This document shows, in pieces, positions 37,926 through 50,351 of a stretch of DNA of 64,000 nucleotides (position 1 is its first letter; each line of letters starts with the position of its first letter). Made by a program: the position numbers and the translations under genes. The notes under the pieces were generated by a model. That model did not search any database. It worked only from the letters and a program-made list of their open reading frames with translations, and had not been told where the DNA came from. This DNA comes from Epiperipatus broadwayi. Its lineage: Eukaryota > Onychophora > Udeonychophora > Euonychophora > Peripatidae. Where the stretch lies: contig JAQFVV010000233.1 of assembly GCA_028023455.1 (NCBI GenBank), positions 1,322,501 to 1,386,500 on the forward strand. The letters run 5' to 3'.

Positions 37926-39045
37926 TTATCCATGAATTTTCAGGAGGTTTTGTCCCCTTCTTATGTTATTATATTTAATGTCTTCCACATCTTGCACATC
38001 AAGCTCATCTTGTACGTCCTTATATGCACTAAACATATCTGACAAATAAGAACTTCTCTCTGATCTTATTTCACTAGATATTTTTATATCAGTTGGTGGA
38101 CTGAAGCATTGATCCTTCATAACATTTAAAAATGTTCTTGCATTAATAAACTTTACAAATACTTTGGGATCTATTAAGTTAAGCCCTCCTTCATTAATGG
38201 GTAACTGTAATATTGTCACTGTCAGTAATCTAGATTTCTTACCCCAGACTAATTTTTTAGCCATCTGGTTTACACTACAAATTGTTTTTTTTTATATAGT
38301 TTTATCCATGGACTGTAATAACTAAGAAACCTGTTGCAATTGCATTGAACAATTGAGTTCTCATCACTTCATAGAGCTTGAAAAATGTGAAGTTATTAAT
38401 CTACTCATCTATTTTTTTGTAATTAGCTGATTTAAGTGATCATTCATACCTGTCTTTGACATATATAGTGGCAATCTAAGAAATGACTTTGGCTGAACTG
38501 TTAATTCAGATGGTATCCTTTTCCCCATTGCCAATTGCCATGCTGCTGATTTGTTAGATTGAACTACTGAACCTGTTACTTCTTGAAACTTTTTTAAAAC
38601 ATTCATCACTACATTAATATAACTATTTTTTACTATTATTATAATATCAATAAAGGCTTAACTTCTTATTGTGACACCCAAATGTGGTAGATAGATCCCA
38701 TTAATTAATGTCTCTATTTATTTAATCATGGGGTTCACATAAATTGCAAATAAAAGCACTGCTAATGGAGAACCTTGGGAAATACCTTTCCCTGAGATGA
38801 AGATTTCAGATCTACACATATAATTTTTATAGGAGATTCTATTATGTAATTCATTATAGCATTCTCAGGTATTTGTCTTCTTTGATCAGATTGTTCAGGG
38901 CTTTTATGAGATGTGAGCAGTTAACTAGATCAAATGTTGTTTTAAAAATCAATTTGTATTGCAAAATACTGTCTTAACTTAAGTTCCTTTGCATATTTTA
39001 TTGCTTCTTGTATTTTTAGAGCTGCATTTAATGACTGCTTCAGTT
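37926..39045 (-). pseudogene. L1/Tx1-like LINE reverse transcriptase remnant
   Basis: The minus strand shows, in order, the palm block TFDLVNCSHLIKAL (about 38955-38910) and GISQGSPLAVLLFAIYVNPM (about 38795-38730), the RT motif usually written QGxPLSPLLF. At the position of the YADD box it reads AFIDIIIIV (about 38660-38635), so the two aspartates are lost. Then come EVTGSVVQSNKSAAWQLAMG (38590-38530) and, in 38264-37926, LVWGKKS and INEGGLNLIDP, the GGLGL block found after the RT in L1 and Tx1 relatives. The copy is dead. The clade is inferred from these post-RT blocks. Confidence 0.8.
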
Positions 39046-39046
39046 T

Positions 39047-39205
39047 CCTTGGACCATGAAAGAACATGTAAATATAAATTTAAGTTTTATATTCATGAAG
39101 AGAGAAACCATAATAAAAAAATATTAATGAAGCAATTTTAATAAATAGAAATAAAATGAATATAATTAGAGGCTGCTAACATTAAAATTTGGGATTCATG
39201 GGATT
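39047..39205 (+). repeat. Penelope-like element 3' fragment, second copy
   Basis: This plus-strand piece matches the reverse complement of 35810-35965, including ATGAAGAGAGAAA, TAATAAATAGAAATAAAATG and AAAATTTGGGATTCATGG against AAAATTCAGGATTCAAGG. It covers the end of the GIY-YIG domain and the start of the 3' tail. It is about 160 bp, opposite in orientation to the larger copy 3 kb away, and sits between the LINE relic and repeat family A. Confidence 0.8.
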
Positions 39206-39239
39206 TGAGTTGATGATGTTTGCTTCTGTTATGTTTTTT

Positions 39240-40460
39240 AAAAACATAGCTATATTTCCAGATTAACTGGCCTATTAATTATTACAACCTACACTACCAG
39301 CATAATCAGCTATTTATTTATAAGGGAGCCAGAATTCATACAAGAATTTATTGAAATCCATTATGTTGCACATCATAAATTAAGAAAATAATTTTAAAGA
39401 TCAGGATTATGATTTCCCATAACTTAGTTATTTTTCAGAGAATATTACACCCAGGGCTGACTTAATAACTATTGACAAAGGTATATTATATGTTTAAATT
39501 TTAATAAACTATCATAGTAACGTACAATGAAAAGTTGGTAAAAGTAAAATATTTTATTCAAACAAATTAAAATATTTAAGAGATAAATTACTAATAAATT
39601 GGAAAGAACACACACACACTAATCCAGACATGAATCAATCAGTTAAAACAGTTTAACAATTAATGTTTACATTCAAATTTCTTCTAGAAAGTTCTTTAAA
39701 TAAAAGTCTCTTGAATAAGAAAATTAATGTCTATCAGGATTATATTATAATCTTAATTTAGTCACAATCGGGATATGAATAATCTTACTGGTAAGTTTTG
39801 TAGTGTGCATTTTGAAGAGCTCATTGAAGTTAACTAGTTTTCCTCTGTCAACATTTTTGTAGGTTCTTGGTTTATCCTAATACCTAGAATTGATGGTTTT
39901 TCTGAGTGACCTATACAATGAAAGGTATTTATAAATGCATCGGTTCACTTTGCCTGATGATCCACCTCAGCATATGAGTAGTCTGGGATAGGATATTTTT
40001 TTTATCTTGGACCTAATAGAAGCTGCTAGTTAAGGAAATGACAAAGACCCAGTTTTAAGTTTTTCTGATCTTTTATATTCGTGATTCATTTTTAGATTTG
40101 TCTGCGCATCTATTTTCTTTTATCCTTTTATCAACATACAAATAATAATTTTGTACATTCTTTCTTAAATTTAAGTTATAAAATCTTTTTTTTAACGTGA
40201 TTCTCTCATCTTTAATCGGAGTTAATAATCGGCATGTCTTTTATTCTTTCCAATTTTAACTTTTATTTTTAATTACATAAAAAAAAAAAATATGAACATA
40301 AAATTTAACTTTCATTATATGTTTAAAAAAAAAATACACAAACTAAAAAAAAAATTTAAATGTGTTAATTTGAAAGATCTTTAAATTTACTCTTTTTTCT
40401 TTTTAGCTTTTAAATATTTTCAAATGCCAATATATTTTGACCATCTATTTGTAGCTGGTA
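39240..40460 (+). repeat. Repeat family A, copy 1
   Basis: Matches 41218-43268 along its length, with shared blocks such as GATTATGATTTCCCATAACT, AGTAAAATATTTTATTC, TTTCTTCTAGAAAGTTC and GCCAATATATTT. At about 39690 it holds an undisturbed TTAA where copy 2 carries a piggyBac-type MITE. No protein recognised. Confidence 0.85.
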
Positions 40461-40987
40461 AAATATCACCTATTCCCACAAACAAGAATAAAATATAAAT
40501 TTGAAATTTTATTCTTAATAAGGTTAAAAGTATAACTTTTTTTTTGTATTAGCATACTGATATATTTTTGGAGGCTCATTCATAAGTGATATATGGCTTT
40601 AAAGTGCACTTTTAGGTCTAACATTGTGGGAATAATTTGCACATTCATCTGTGTCCTTTATGCTTAACATAAAACTAACAATAAGAAGCCCAAGTCTAAG
40701 CACATATAATCATTGCTTATTCTTTTGAGACTTATTGGTTCATGGCACTTGGTTTGCCTTTCCATTTCTTGGAAAACCTGCTCTTATAAGTCACAACATT
40801 TAAGGATGGTCTTATGTCACCTACTGCATATAAGGACTCAGGGCCATGCTTTTTCCCCTTCAGTATCTGCCTACCTGATCAACACTTGTGACTTAACATC
40901 TACATCAGCTGCAATCATGTTTTTCTTTCTATAAGTCATATATATATATATATATATATATATATGACTTATAGAAATATATATGTA

Positions 40988-41019
<32 letters not shown>

Positions 41020-41217
41020 CACACAAATATTTTTATATTTGTATAATCAGGGTTTAAAATTGTATCTCAGGTAGTGGTTTGTTTCAAAGCCTTGTGTTGG
41101 GATGCCATTGTAAAATTTTTCACGTTTTACTATGTTCTGGTAGACCTTTTTTTACACATGATAAAGTGAAAGTTAATCAAGCTATGGATAAGAAAATATC
41201 TTGTTCCTATTTCTATA
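40461..41217. other. Spacer between the two family A copies
   Basis: Contains a TA-rich palindrome and a 73-codon frame at 40713-40934 (+) without recognisable domains, which I do not support as a gene. Confidence 0.4.
40926..41030. repeat. TA-rich palindrome and microsatellite
   Basis: TTTCTATAAGTCATA, a long TA run, then the exact complement up to about 40977 form a perfect palindrome of about 50 bp, followed by further TA and TACATA runs to 41030. Such tracts often delete or rearrange and are difficult to assemble. Confidence 0.85.
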
Positions 41218-43268
41218 AACATAGCTATATTTCAGATTAATTGGCCTACTAACTATTATGATCTATGTTCCCAGCAGAATCATCTTTTTATTTATTTTTA
41301 TAAGGGCACCTAGATTCATACAAAAATCCTCTGAAATCTGTCATATTACACATTGTAAATTAAGAAGAAAGTATTTTTAAAGATCAGGATTATGATTTCC
41401 CATAACTTAGTTATTTTTCAGAGAATATTATATCAGGGTGTTAGTTAATAATTATTGACAATAGTGAATTATATATTTAAATTCTAATAAACTATCATAA
41501 TAACATACAATGAAAAGTTGGTACAAGTAAAATATTTTATTCAAACAAATTAAAATATTTAAGAGATAAATTACTAATAAGTTAAAAAGAATGCATGCAT
41601 ACTAATCCAGACATAAATCAATCAATTAAAACAGTTTAACAATTAAAGTTCACTTCCAAATTTCTTCTAGAAAGTTCTTTAACTCTTTGAACGCCTCCGA
41701 CGAGGCTCCTCGTTGACATCTGACATCACTCTAACTCAGCTAGTTTTTATACGAAAATATTCGTTAAACACGTATTGAATTCGTTTTTAAAAGTTCTGTA
41801 AGATGGTGCCATCTTCCGATTTATTTTACAAGTAAAAAATAAAAAAAAACGCATTTAAACCTAAACAAAGAAGGAACATTATTTGTGATTGGTTCTTAGC
41901 ATGCTCTCAGCTGAAAAAGACATTCTGATTGGCTGGAAAGAACAAAGAAACTGCCTGATCAAAGAAAATAAAGAAAAACGCTGAGATTTTCATTTCGAAT
42001 ACGATTTAAATTATTATTAAATCATGTTTATGGAAATTAAAAAATATTTTCAGAGAGAATAATAAAAAAACAAAATTATTTTCGAAAAATATTGAAGATT
42101 TTAGTACAAATATTGAAGTTGTAGTAAATAGAAATATTTACTTTTCTATAACGTAAAAGTCGATCTTTTTGTTTATATTATAGCTTTTATGTTGCCGAAA
42201 TTGAATATTTTAGAATAAAAAAATAGCAATTTATTTTTGAAAGAACTTTCGTTCTCTTCATACCTTGAAAAATTAATAATATACTTTTTATAAACGTATC
42301 TGAGTTGAATTTAATATTATAGGCGAATATGTTTTAACAATAGGCTTTGTCTTCAGTTTGTGAGTTGGCCAATTACAAGCTTTGATTTTTATCTCATACA
42401 ACCAATGATTTAATTAGCGGTTAAAAGGTTAAATGAAAGTCTCTTAAATAAAAAAATTAATGTCTCTATCAGGATTATATTATAAGCTTAATTTAGTCAC
42501 AATTGGGATATGAATAATCTTAACAGTAAGATTTGTAGTACGCATTTTGAAGAACTCATTGAAATTCACTAGTTTTCATCTGTTGACATTTTTGTAGGTT
42601 CTTGGCCCATACTAATGGCTAGACTTGACAGTTTTTCTGAGTGGCCTATATAATGAAAGGTATTTATAAACACATCAATTCCATTCCATCTGATGATCCA
42701 TCTCAGTGTATGAGTAATGGTAGTCCTGCATATGAGTAGTCCAGGATAGGATATTTTTTTATCATGGACATAATGGAAGCTGCTAGTTAAGGAAAAGACA
42801 AAAACCCAGTTTTAAGTTTTTCTGACCTTTTATATTCCTGATCCATTTTTAGACTTCTCTGTGCATCTATTTTCTTTTGTCCTTTTACATACAAGATAAT
42901 AAATAATCTTGTACATTCTTTCTTAAATTTAAGTTATAAAGTCTTTTTTTAACATAATTATGCCATCTTTAACTGGAGTTAGAAAGATTTTACTAATTGA
43001 AATCTGCATGTGGAATTCTCTTTCTTTTAGTTCATCTGGATTAGTAATCTGTGTGTCTTTTATTCTTTCAAATTTTAACTTTTATTTTTAATTACATAAA
43101 AAAATATGAAGGTAAAATTTAACTTTCATTGTATATTTTTTTAAAAAAAAATTACATAAACTAAAAAAAAATTTAAAATGTGTCAATTTAAAAGATCTTT
43201 AAATTTACTTTTTTTTTAGCTTTAAAAATTTTTCAAATGCCAATATATTTGGACCATCTATTTGTAGA
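41218..43268 (+). repeat. Repeat family A, copy 2, carrying a MITE
   Basis: Direct copy of 39240-40460 about 2 kb downstream. Length without the inserted MITE is about 1.3 kb. The copies differ by many substitutions and small indels, so the duplication is not recent. Confidence 0.85.
41683..42428. mobile_element. piggyBac-type non-autonomous transposon at TTAA
   Basis: The 746-bp insert is bracketed by TTAA at 41679-41682 and 42429-42432. The aligned sequence in family A copy 1 has a single TTAA and no insert, which proves insertion at TTAA. The ends, CTCTTTGAACGCC on the left and CCTTTTAACCGC read inward from the right, are imperfect inverted repeats resembling the CCCTTTG-type ends of piggyBac elements. 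The left 40 bases contain several CpGs, unlike the surroundings. No transposase is encoded. Confidence 0.9.
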
Positions 43269-43289
43269 CTGAACAATATATATATATAT

Positions 43290-45894
43290 TGTAATGGTAT
43301 GAAAAGTAGAGCTGCTTTAACCTAACCTAGAGATGCAGATAGAGGGGGTTCAAACCTCCCCTACTCCTCCAGATTGCTACTAAGCGACTTACTCCCCAAA
43401 CCTCACTAGAATTTATTATTAATGTATGCCCGGTGGTCAGGGAGAGAAGAAACCACAAAAAGGAATTTTTTTAAACATATATAATGACCAGGTGTACATA
43501 TATATATATCACAAAAAGAAAAACAATACTATGTGGTTTTAATTATAGTGAATGAAAGAGAAAATAAACGTTTATTATTTACATTAGCAGAACTACACAA
43601 AGCGTTATTAATGGTGTTGTAGGCTATTTTCCCTGAAACTGTATATAAATAAGTAGGAAAATCACCCTTTTGGCATGAGAACAAAAAAAACAAGTTTATA
43701 TTATAATCTTTGGTGATATTTCTAGCCAATGATCAGGTTACACAATTTAAAGAGAGGACATAATTTCAGTTGACTCTATGGTAGGAGCACAAGGTAAGAA
43801 ATAAATGGTTAAACTAACTAAAACATATTTTGGACGCATTTAAAGTAGAGACCTCTTCTAAAAATTAAATAGTGACCCGAAGGAATATTTTCAGCTTCTG
43901 TTAGAAACATTTCAATAATATTTTTAAGGTTTTCTTTTTTTTTTTTATGAATATAAATGTATAATATTACATCCTAAGGTGATCAAATATTGTGAGCTAG
44001 GATAGGTCTTGAGGCATGATGACAAAAATCAAGAAGCTAACATGAGGTCTGGATAGCTCTCCGTCTCTAAACTGGGCTAGAGAAATGGAATTTGTTTGCT
44101 GACCGCATGTCCGAATTCAGGTTGGAGTTTTATTGCTTATGTCCAGATATGTATTCTTATACATATAAATATTCTGAAAGAGATGAGATCCAATTTCATT
44201 AATCTTAATTGTGATCCTGAAGCAAGTATTAGCCTATGTAGACTTGGTAAACGAGTGCACTAAACACATGCTGTGACGCTCACAGATCAACCCAGAAAGC
44301 AATAAAATACAAATATGGCCAAACGACCTTTAAATTTTTTTTAAAAAAAACCCTTTGCAAAAATATATATATAAAACATTAAGAAAGTCTAACCAAACAG
44401 AAAATCCATTATATATAATAATTCTTACTTTCCCTTTATAAACTTGGGATCACTTATATGAAAGGACGGATATTTTAATGATTAGCTATAGTTTAACCTG
44501 TCTATCCACAGAATCAATATGTAATTCAAAACTTTAATATATATAGTCAAATGTACACTCTTTTTTTTTTTTTTACAAATAGAATAAATAAGAATGCTTA
44601 TTTTATTTTGCGTTCTTCAAAAATAGGATTATACATTCATAACTCTTCCATTGACTAAAAACAAAAAAAAAATGTATGATAAAAGTGACATTGGTAGGGA
44701 TTTTCCTTTTTTTTTTTTTATAAAAAAAAAAACTAAAATAGTTAAAAATGATCTTTTTTAAAAAAGGTAGGATTTGCGCTTTCTGTGATTTGCTTTCTCT
44801 CCTTCCTAAATAAAATATATACATAAAATAAATACTTAATTACAGGTGCATAATGACGGAGGGGTTTAATGATGCATTTACAAATTAATTAATAAAAATT
44901 ACCACAGCCATTATACAAAATAAATCACCACCCATTATATTATTTTTAGAAAGAGAAAGAAGCAATTGATGAAATATAACGGTTACAAGACACAAACCTA
45001 TAGACTTCAAATATATACATATAGATAATAGAATAACAAAAACATATTAAAGATTGACATTAAGGAAAGACAAACATATTTCAAATTATAGATTAGTTAC
45101 CGGCAACTAAAAGGGGTGGATCAAGATGGGTTCATTTGATATTTCTAGCAAGTCTTCTCAGTTCTTCAAATTATTTTCATGTTTTGAAGGCGGATAGATA
45201 TTCACTGATACAGGGCAGGCATACAGGGCAGACACTTTAGTTCTCTAGCTGTCTCACATGGTTACAACTCCGGTTTCAGGAATGGATAAGGAGAGCGAAG
45301 GCAAAGAGATTACTCGCGCATTTTCGCAGAGCAACACATTACTGGATTTATATATATATATATGCTGAAGAAATAGTTACGGCTTGAAATAAGTACAGCA
45401 CACAAGATTTCACAATGTTGTCAAAATTTTCAGCAAACTTCTTACAGCAAAATTCTTAATATTAAACTTTCAGCAAAGGTTACAGCAAGTATAAGACTGA
45501 GAACAAAAGAAAAATTATTTATTTATATCTTTTTTTTCATTATCTTTTTAATCTAGTCATTAGTAGCGAATAATGCCCATTGTTTGAAATTTTCCCTGTT
45601 ATCTATTATTTTATCTAATTAAAAAAATGTTTTATAAATTAAATTCCTTGTCTTAATGGATTCTTTTTCTGCCATCATATATTTTAAAAATAGCTACAAA
45701 TAAAATTTTAAACTTTCTATATTTTATTTCATTAACTTTTTAAAATAATTTTCTTTATCAACTTATAACTATTTGTGCAGGTCATTATTTATTTTAAGAA
45801 AGAAACATACATTCACTGTGGTTGAGCTTAGGGTCTTAGCTAGTCCACAGTGAATGGTGAAGCCAGCGTGTATATATATATATGCACAGCTTCA
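43290..45894. other. GC-richer block of unknown origin, possible LTR or composite insertion
   Basis: From 43290 the sequence leaves repeat family A and becomes less AT-rich. It starts TGTAATGG directly after a TA run, the same eight bases that begin the solo-LTR-like insert at 46244, and could end at a TTCA before another TA run at about 45894. Near the start, 43347-43363 resembles a pol III B box (GGTTCAAACC inside a 5-bp stem), but no full tRNA fold surrounds it. A 12-bp hairpin with CATTCACTGTGG arms is at 45811-45857. I recognise no protein. Frames at 43529-43729 and 44603-44824 on the minus strand look like chance. Confidence 0.3.
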
Positions 45895-46243
45895 ATATAT
45901 ATATAGTGCGCCTTTTATATTGGTACATTCCATTATAAAAAAAAGTGGGAATAAAATTTTGAGATGTATAATTTTAAATTTTATTAAATCAAAAAGATAG
46001 GTGCTTATTAAGCTGGGAAATGTAATTATCATTTTAGTTATCATATAGTTTGAACTTAGGTTTAGACAATTTAAAGTCATATAAAGGATATAAATACTGG
46101 GTAAAATAATTGGTCACAAATGTACATAAAAGATAAAATAATAAACTATAAATTTATTATAGTTACAAATAAGTAAACATTTGATAGCATTTAAAATTAT
46201 AGTAAAGTTCAAATCTAATCTTCTAAACAAATATGCATTATAT

Positions 46244-48146
46244 TGTAATGGATGTTAAAACACCATTACAAAATTTATAGTTTTATAGGGTTGAAGAAAA
46301 TAAAATAAATTTTTATATAAGATTTCGTTTGTAAAACTTGATTAAAAGTTTTTTTTTTAATGCTTGTACAAATATATATGTACGTACGTGGGAATTATAT
46401 TTTAATACCACAGTTATATTTGGTTTTTAATTTTAATTTTGAAAAAAAAAAAAAAAAGAAAACTAAGATTACTTTTTTTTTGTAAAATTTATGTAAAAGT
46501 AAATTGTATAAATAAATTGCTTTTCGGATTTGGGATTTAGATTGATAAGAATAATTAGAAAAAAAGAAAACAAAAGAAAAAAAATTTTCATTAGTTAATT
46601 CCTAGATCTGTAAAGGGCAATTTATTTCATTAATTAGATAACTATTGTTAGCTAGATAGAGAATTTTTAAATTTTAATTAAAAGAAAAAGTTTTGTAATT
46701 GGTTGAGATATGATTCAGCTGTAACAGGCTTAATCAGGCCTTCAGATTATCTTTTTACTAATTCTGAGATACTTCCACCAACTCTGAGAGACTTGCACAA
46801 ACTATTCCTGCCAAAAATACTTGGAAAGAACGATTCCTGCATATTCTGAGAGCTGATCCTGTAATTATTCTACCTAGAATAAACATTAAATCTACCGTAG
46901 TGATATTTTCTTCAACCATAGTGTGCTAAGCTTGATGCCAGGACCGATTCATGCTTCCTGTGTCTCCATTAACTGCCTATAATGCCATAAGAACCAGCTA
47001 CAAAGAAACCACTGACCAACTCGCCCAAGCCTACCATCAAGGAATCCAGATTAACAGATCATATTCAAGAAGTCTAGTGCACTAGCGTTTAACTAAATTA
47101 TTAAGGTACCTTAAGTTCCACAATTTAGATAATTTTGTTGTCTTGGATTTGTTTTCTTTTTTAAATATAAATGTTTTTCAAGTTGTATCTTATATAATTC
47201 GGTTTCTGTGTGCTTGATATTTTTTTTCTTTTTAATGAGTGCTAGTTTCAAACCTATTACTGCCCATCCTATTTAAGTCTTAGTAAGTAAAATAGTATAG
47301 TTTTATTTATAATCTCACATTCCTTTTATTATAGAAAGCAGTCTGGATATTACTGACTATTTTAATTGACTTCTGGCTCGTGACCCATTTTATTATTAGT
47401 TCTACTTATGTCGTGAAACTTTAATTATTTATAATAGACTATTATAAAATATAATAGTTCTTAGTTTTATTTCTTCAAGCTTCCAATTCATTTATTAGGG
47501 GCAAGTATGATCATTTTAACGCTCTCAATAGGTAGATCATGAGCTCCTAGCCTGTCTCACACAGAAGGAGGTCAATCGATTGAAAGTAATAACTTTCAAC
47601 ACTCTTCTTATTATTATTAATGTTTTGGAAGCTACCTTCACATTTCTTCTGTTTCGACATAAGCTTGCATAAATCTCAAATACGGAGATCCAGCCTTTTC
47701 CTAACTATGGGTTATAAGCAGGAAGCTAACCTCCCTTTTCTTACGTGAGATCATTGTATACTTACTAATACTTCTGCTACTGTTAGTATTTTGCACTCTT
47801 TCACACACAGAAAATCACTCTCAAAGCCATATAAAGTTTAATTTTGATCAATGTAAGTGTAATACATATTTTAAGTGTGCTTTAAAGATTATTCTTTAGA
47901 TTTATGTTTATTTAACCATGCTACTAATAAAATAATTATTCATCTTTACTTAGTTGATTTTGTTTTCTGTTGCTATCTTTCCAACTCTCTGAACAAAACA
48001 TAGATCTCATTTGCTTGATTGAGCTAGTCCGGCGCATTCAATTCACATATCCTGTCCACCCTTAAAATAAATGTCTAGTTCCAATTTTTGGACTAGTGGC
48101 GCCATGTGGTCAGTGTATGCGAATCCTAAAGCTTTTGTCTGGTACA
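46244..48146. mobile_element. Solo-LTR-like insertion with 4-bp target duplication
   Basis: The 1,903-bp insert begins TGTAATGG and ends GGTACA, giving the TG...CA ends of an LTR within a TGTA...TACA short inverted repeat. It is flanked on both sides by ATAT (46240-46243 and 48147-48150). The uninterrupted 3' LTR shows the empty site near 57167. I see no internal duplication or coding region, so it is best explained as a solo LTR or a short non-autonomous LTR element. Its composition is less AT-rich than the host LTR. Confidence 0.7.
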
Positions 48147-48759
48147 ATATAGAGAGATGATTATTGTATGTGCATGTTTAATATAATAAAAGCAATTCTT
48201 ATTTCTAATTAAATCTTAAATTATGTTTAAAAAATAAATAACTAAGCTTCACTTTACAAATTTTGTGATTAAAATGCATAAAAGTAATATCAAAGCTTAT
48301 TCATATAAAATAAAATCAAAATGATCTAAATCAATATAAAGTAAACTGTATTCTATTCAGTTTCTAAAAGGTATTATTTTTGAGAAATATTTTAAATAGA
48401 AAATATTTTTTAAAATATAGCTCAAATAATAGCAACTCTTTAAATATAGAATTAAAAAAGTGGGAAAAATCAATCAAATAAACAGCCTGTAAACAATAGT
48501 TAAGAAAAATTGAGGGAATATTAAATTGGAAAAAAAAATTACAGATCAGAGAACAAGTAACTGATTTTTTTTTTTATTCTAAAAGTTTGCAAGAAATTTA
48601 CTTAAATATTATTATTTTGAAAAAAAAAAAAAAAGTAATGGATTTTACCTACGTAATTATAGGTTATAAAGATTAATTAAAATGCAAGCGCAAATTAAAT
48701 TGATCTCTATGGGCAACTCAATAATTAATGGTTCTTAGAAAATTTTTGGAAATCATTAT

Positions 48760-49104
48760 ATGGAGAAAATAATATACAATGAAGAGGAAAAATTGTCTGT
48801 ATATCCAAAATTGTCACCAAGGAAGAAACTCACTAAAAGAAAACATTGGAAGTATTGTATAAAAGAAAACTTTGGAAGTACTATATCTACGCTGGATTTA
48901 ATTGCTAAATTAGTTAAAGTATTCATGTGTCACATGAATCAAAATAATTGGACAAGATCAAGTTATCAGTCAGAGATAAATAAAAAACAAATTATTTCTG
49001 ATAGAGATAAATATGCATTTTTAAAATTATCTAGAACTAAAGTAGTAATAGATAATAATAGAACTAGGTATGAATGGAAAAGAATACATCATATTCAAAG
49101 ATAA
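48760..49104 (+). CDS. 114-codon reading frame within the 5' LTR, unknown
   Basis: The frame has no recognisable domain. Its product would be basic, with KKLTKRKHWKYC near the N-terminus and SRTKVVIDNNRTRYEWKRIH at the C-terminus. A closely similar frame exists in the 3' LTR. Their last 70 or so residues differ at fewer than a dozen positions, but the surrounding LTR DNA is also very similar, so this does not by itself show coding selection. Reading frames inside LTRs are uncommon. It could equally be chance. Confidence 0.25.
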   Translation: MEKIIYNEEEKLSVYPKLSPRKKLTKRKHWKYCIKENFGSTISTLDLIAKLVKVFMCHMNQNNWTRSSYQSEINKKQIISDRDKYAFLKLSRTKVVIDNNRTRYEWKRIHHIQR

Positions 49105-50012
49105 ATCTTAAAACATGTTTGAATACAATTTTAATTGAAGAAATGATTAAAACCGAGCAATATTAATTTTAATATTACAATTATGTAAAGTTTTTAAAAG
49201 AAATTATATTGATTGTTGTATAGGTTAAATGATGATTATATTTATATGTGTACGGAATAACAACAGTCTGCTAGCATGAATGAAATCATTTATAATCTGG
49301 AATTGAAAAAGAAAGGTAAGTGTAAGAGAGTAAAACCATCCCAGAAAATATTTAATAAAGAATAAATATGCATGGAGAATAAATTGTTGAATAACAGATG
49401 AAATAAACCTTTGTGCATTAGGAAATATAAAATGTCTGTGGAAGGTAATCTTATTCTACTGTTAAAAGAAAATGAAATATACTTTCTTCTTAATAATAAT
49501 AGTAACCAAAAATAAGCAAGGAATCAATCAAATACTGAATCATTTATCACTAGCACAAGGAGTATTTAAATCAAACATTAAAGACAAGTTGCAGGTAATC
49601 TTTAATTACTAATTGAAAATAAACTCTGTTACATTGTGAATAACCTGAAGTGTTTATTTTGATAATTGTAATAATCTTCAGATAAGAACAAATGGAGCAA
49701 AAATGATTGTAATATTAATATGCAACTAGTGGAGTGGTTGAAATGAAAGTGTTTGAAACAAAAGTGATAATAATATCGATTTGCAACCAGTCAGAATCCT
49801 GTGAGATGATTGTAATACTAGTAAAAGTTAAAGTACTTTTGTTTGTTTGTTTATTCAGAAGGTATATTTAAAGATAAAAAAAGCTTGCAACATCACATTT
49901 GTATATATATATATATGTCCACAGATGGCATTCTACCAAAAACACTGATCAAGCGTATGTTCTGTTTACATAAACGTCAGAGTAGCATTCACTATCTCTA
50001 ACTATAATTCCA

Positions 50013-50056
50013 CTTTCAGATCATGATTTCAAGCTATTTGCTATCGTCAGTGAAAG
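50013..50056 (-). ncRNA. Hammerhead ribozyme motif in the inverted unit
   Basis: The minus strand reads CTTTCA, CTGACGA, a weak stem II (AGC/GCT closed by a T-T mismatch), GAAA, the palindrome ATCATGAT, C17 opposite 50019 and TGAAAG. Stem I is six perfect Watson-Crick pairs. All conserved core bases are present. Confidence 0.75.
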
Positions 50057-50307
50057 ACAGGAATAAAGAAACTAGATCTAAATACAAACTCTGAGCGTTT
50101 ATGAAACAATTTCTATTCAGCTTGCAAGCGTGAATTTTTTAGACACGTAATGTCTTCAAACTCAGCATAGCAAACCAGATAGCTATATGGGTCTGATCTC
50201 AGTTCACCATCACCACATAGTAGAAGCCTCTGCAATCTATATCATTGCAAGAAATTGTTTCATAAACGCTCAGAGTTTGTATTTAGATCTAGTTTCTTTA
50301 TTCCTGT

Positions 50308-50351
50308 CTTTCACTGACGATAGCAAATAGCTTGAAATCATGATCTGAAAG
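50308..50351 (+). ncRNA. Hammerhead ribozyme motif, direct unit 1
   Basis: Stem I CTTTCA (50308-50313) pairs with TGAAAG (50346-50351). The core CTGACGA is at 50314-50320. GAAA follows a 3-bp stem II, then the 8-base palindromic stem III ATCATGAT. Predicted cleavage is after C50345. Stem II is short, with a T-T mismatch next to the core, so activity of a single unit may be modest. The loopless stem III again points to a dimeric form. Confidence 0.78.

Noticed and set aside
39955-39985. CTGATGA near 39956 (and its equivalent near 42694) as a hammerhead core
   Set aside because: No GAAA follows at a usable distance and no stems are seen. It is simply part of repeat family A.
43290-43375. tRNA-like sequence with a B box (GGTTCAAACC)
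   Set aside because: A plausible T-arm stem is present, but no acceptor, D-arm or anticodon arm can be folded around it, and no matching A box lies at the right distance. At most a SINE head or coincidence.
45892-46080. Minus-strand frame, with a counterpart at 56765-56968
   Set aside because: Both lie at the start of the LTRs and are similar only because the LTRs are. They are I/F/L-rich and without a domain.
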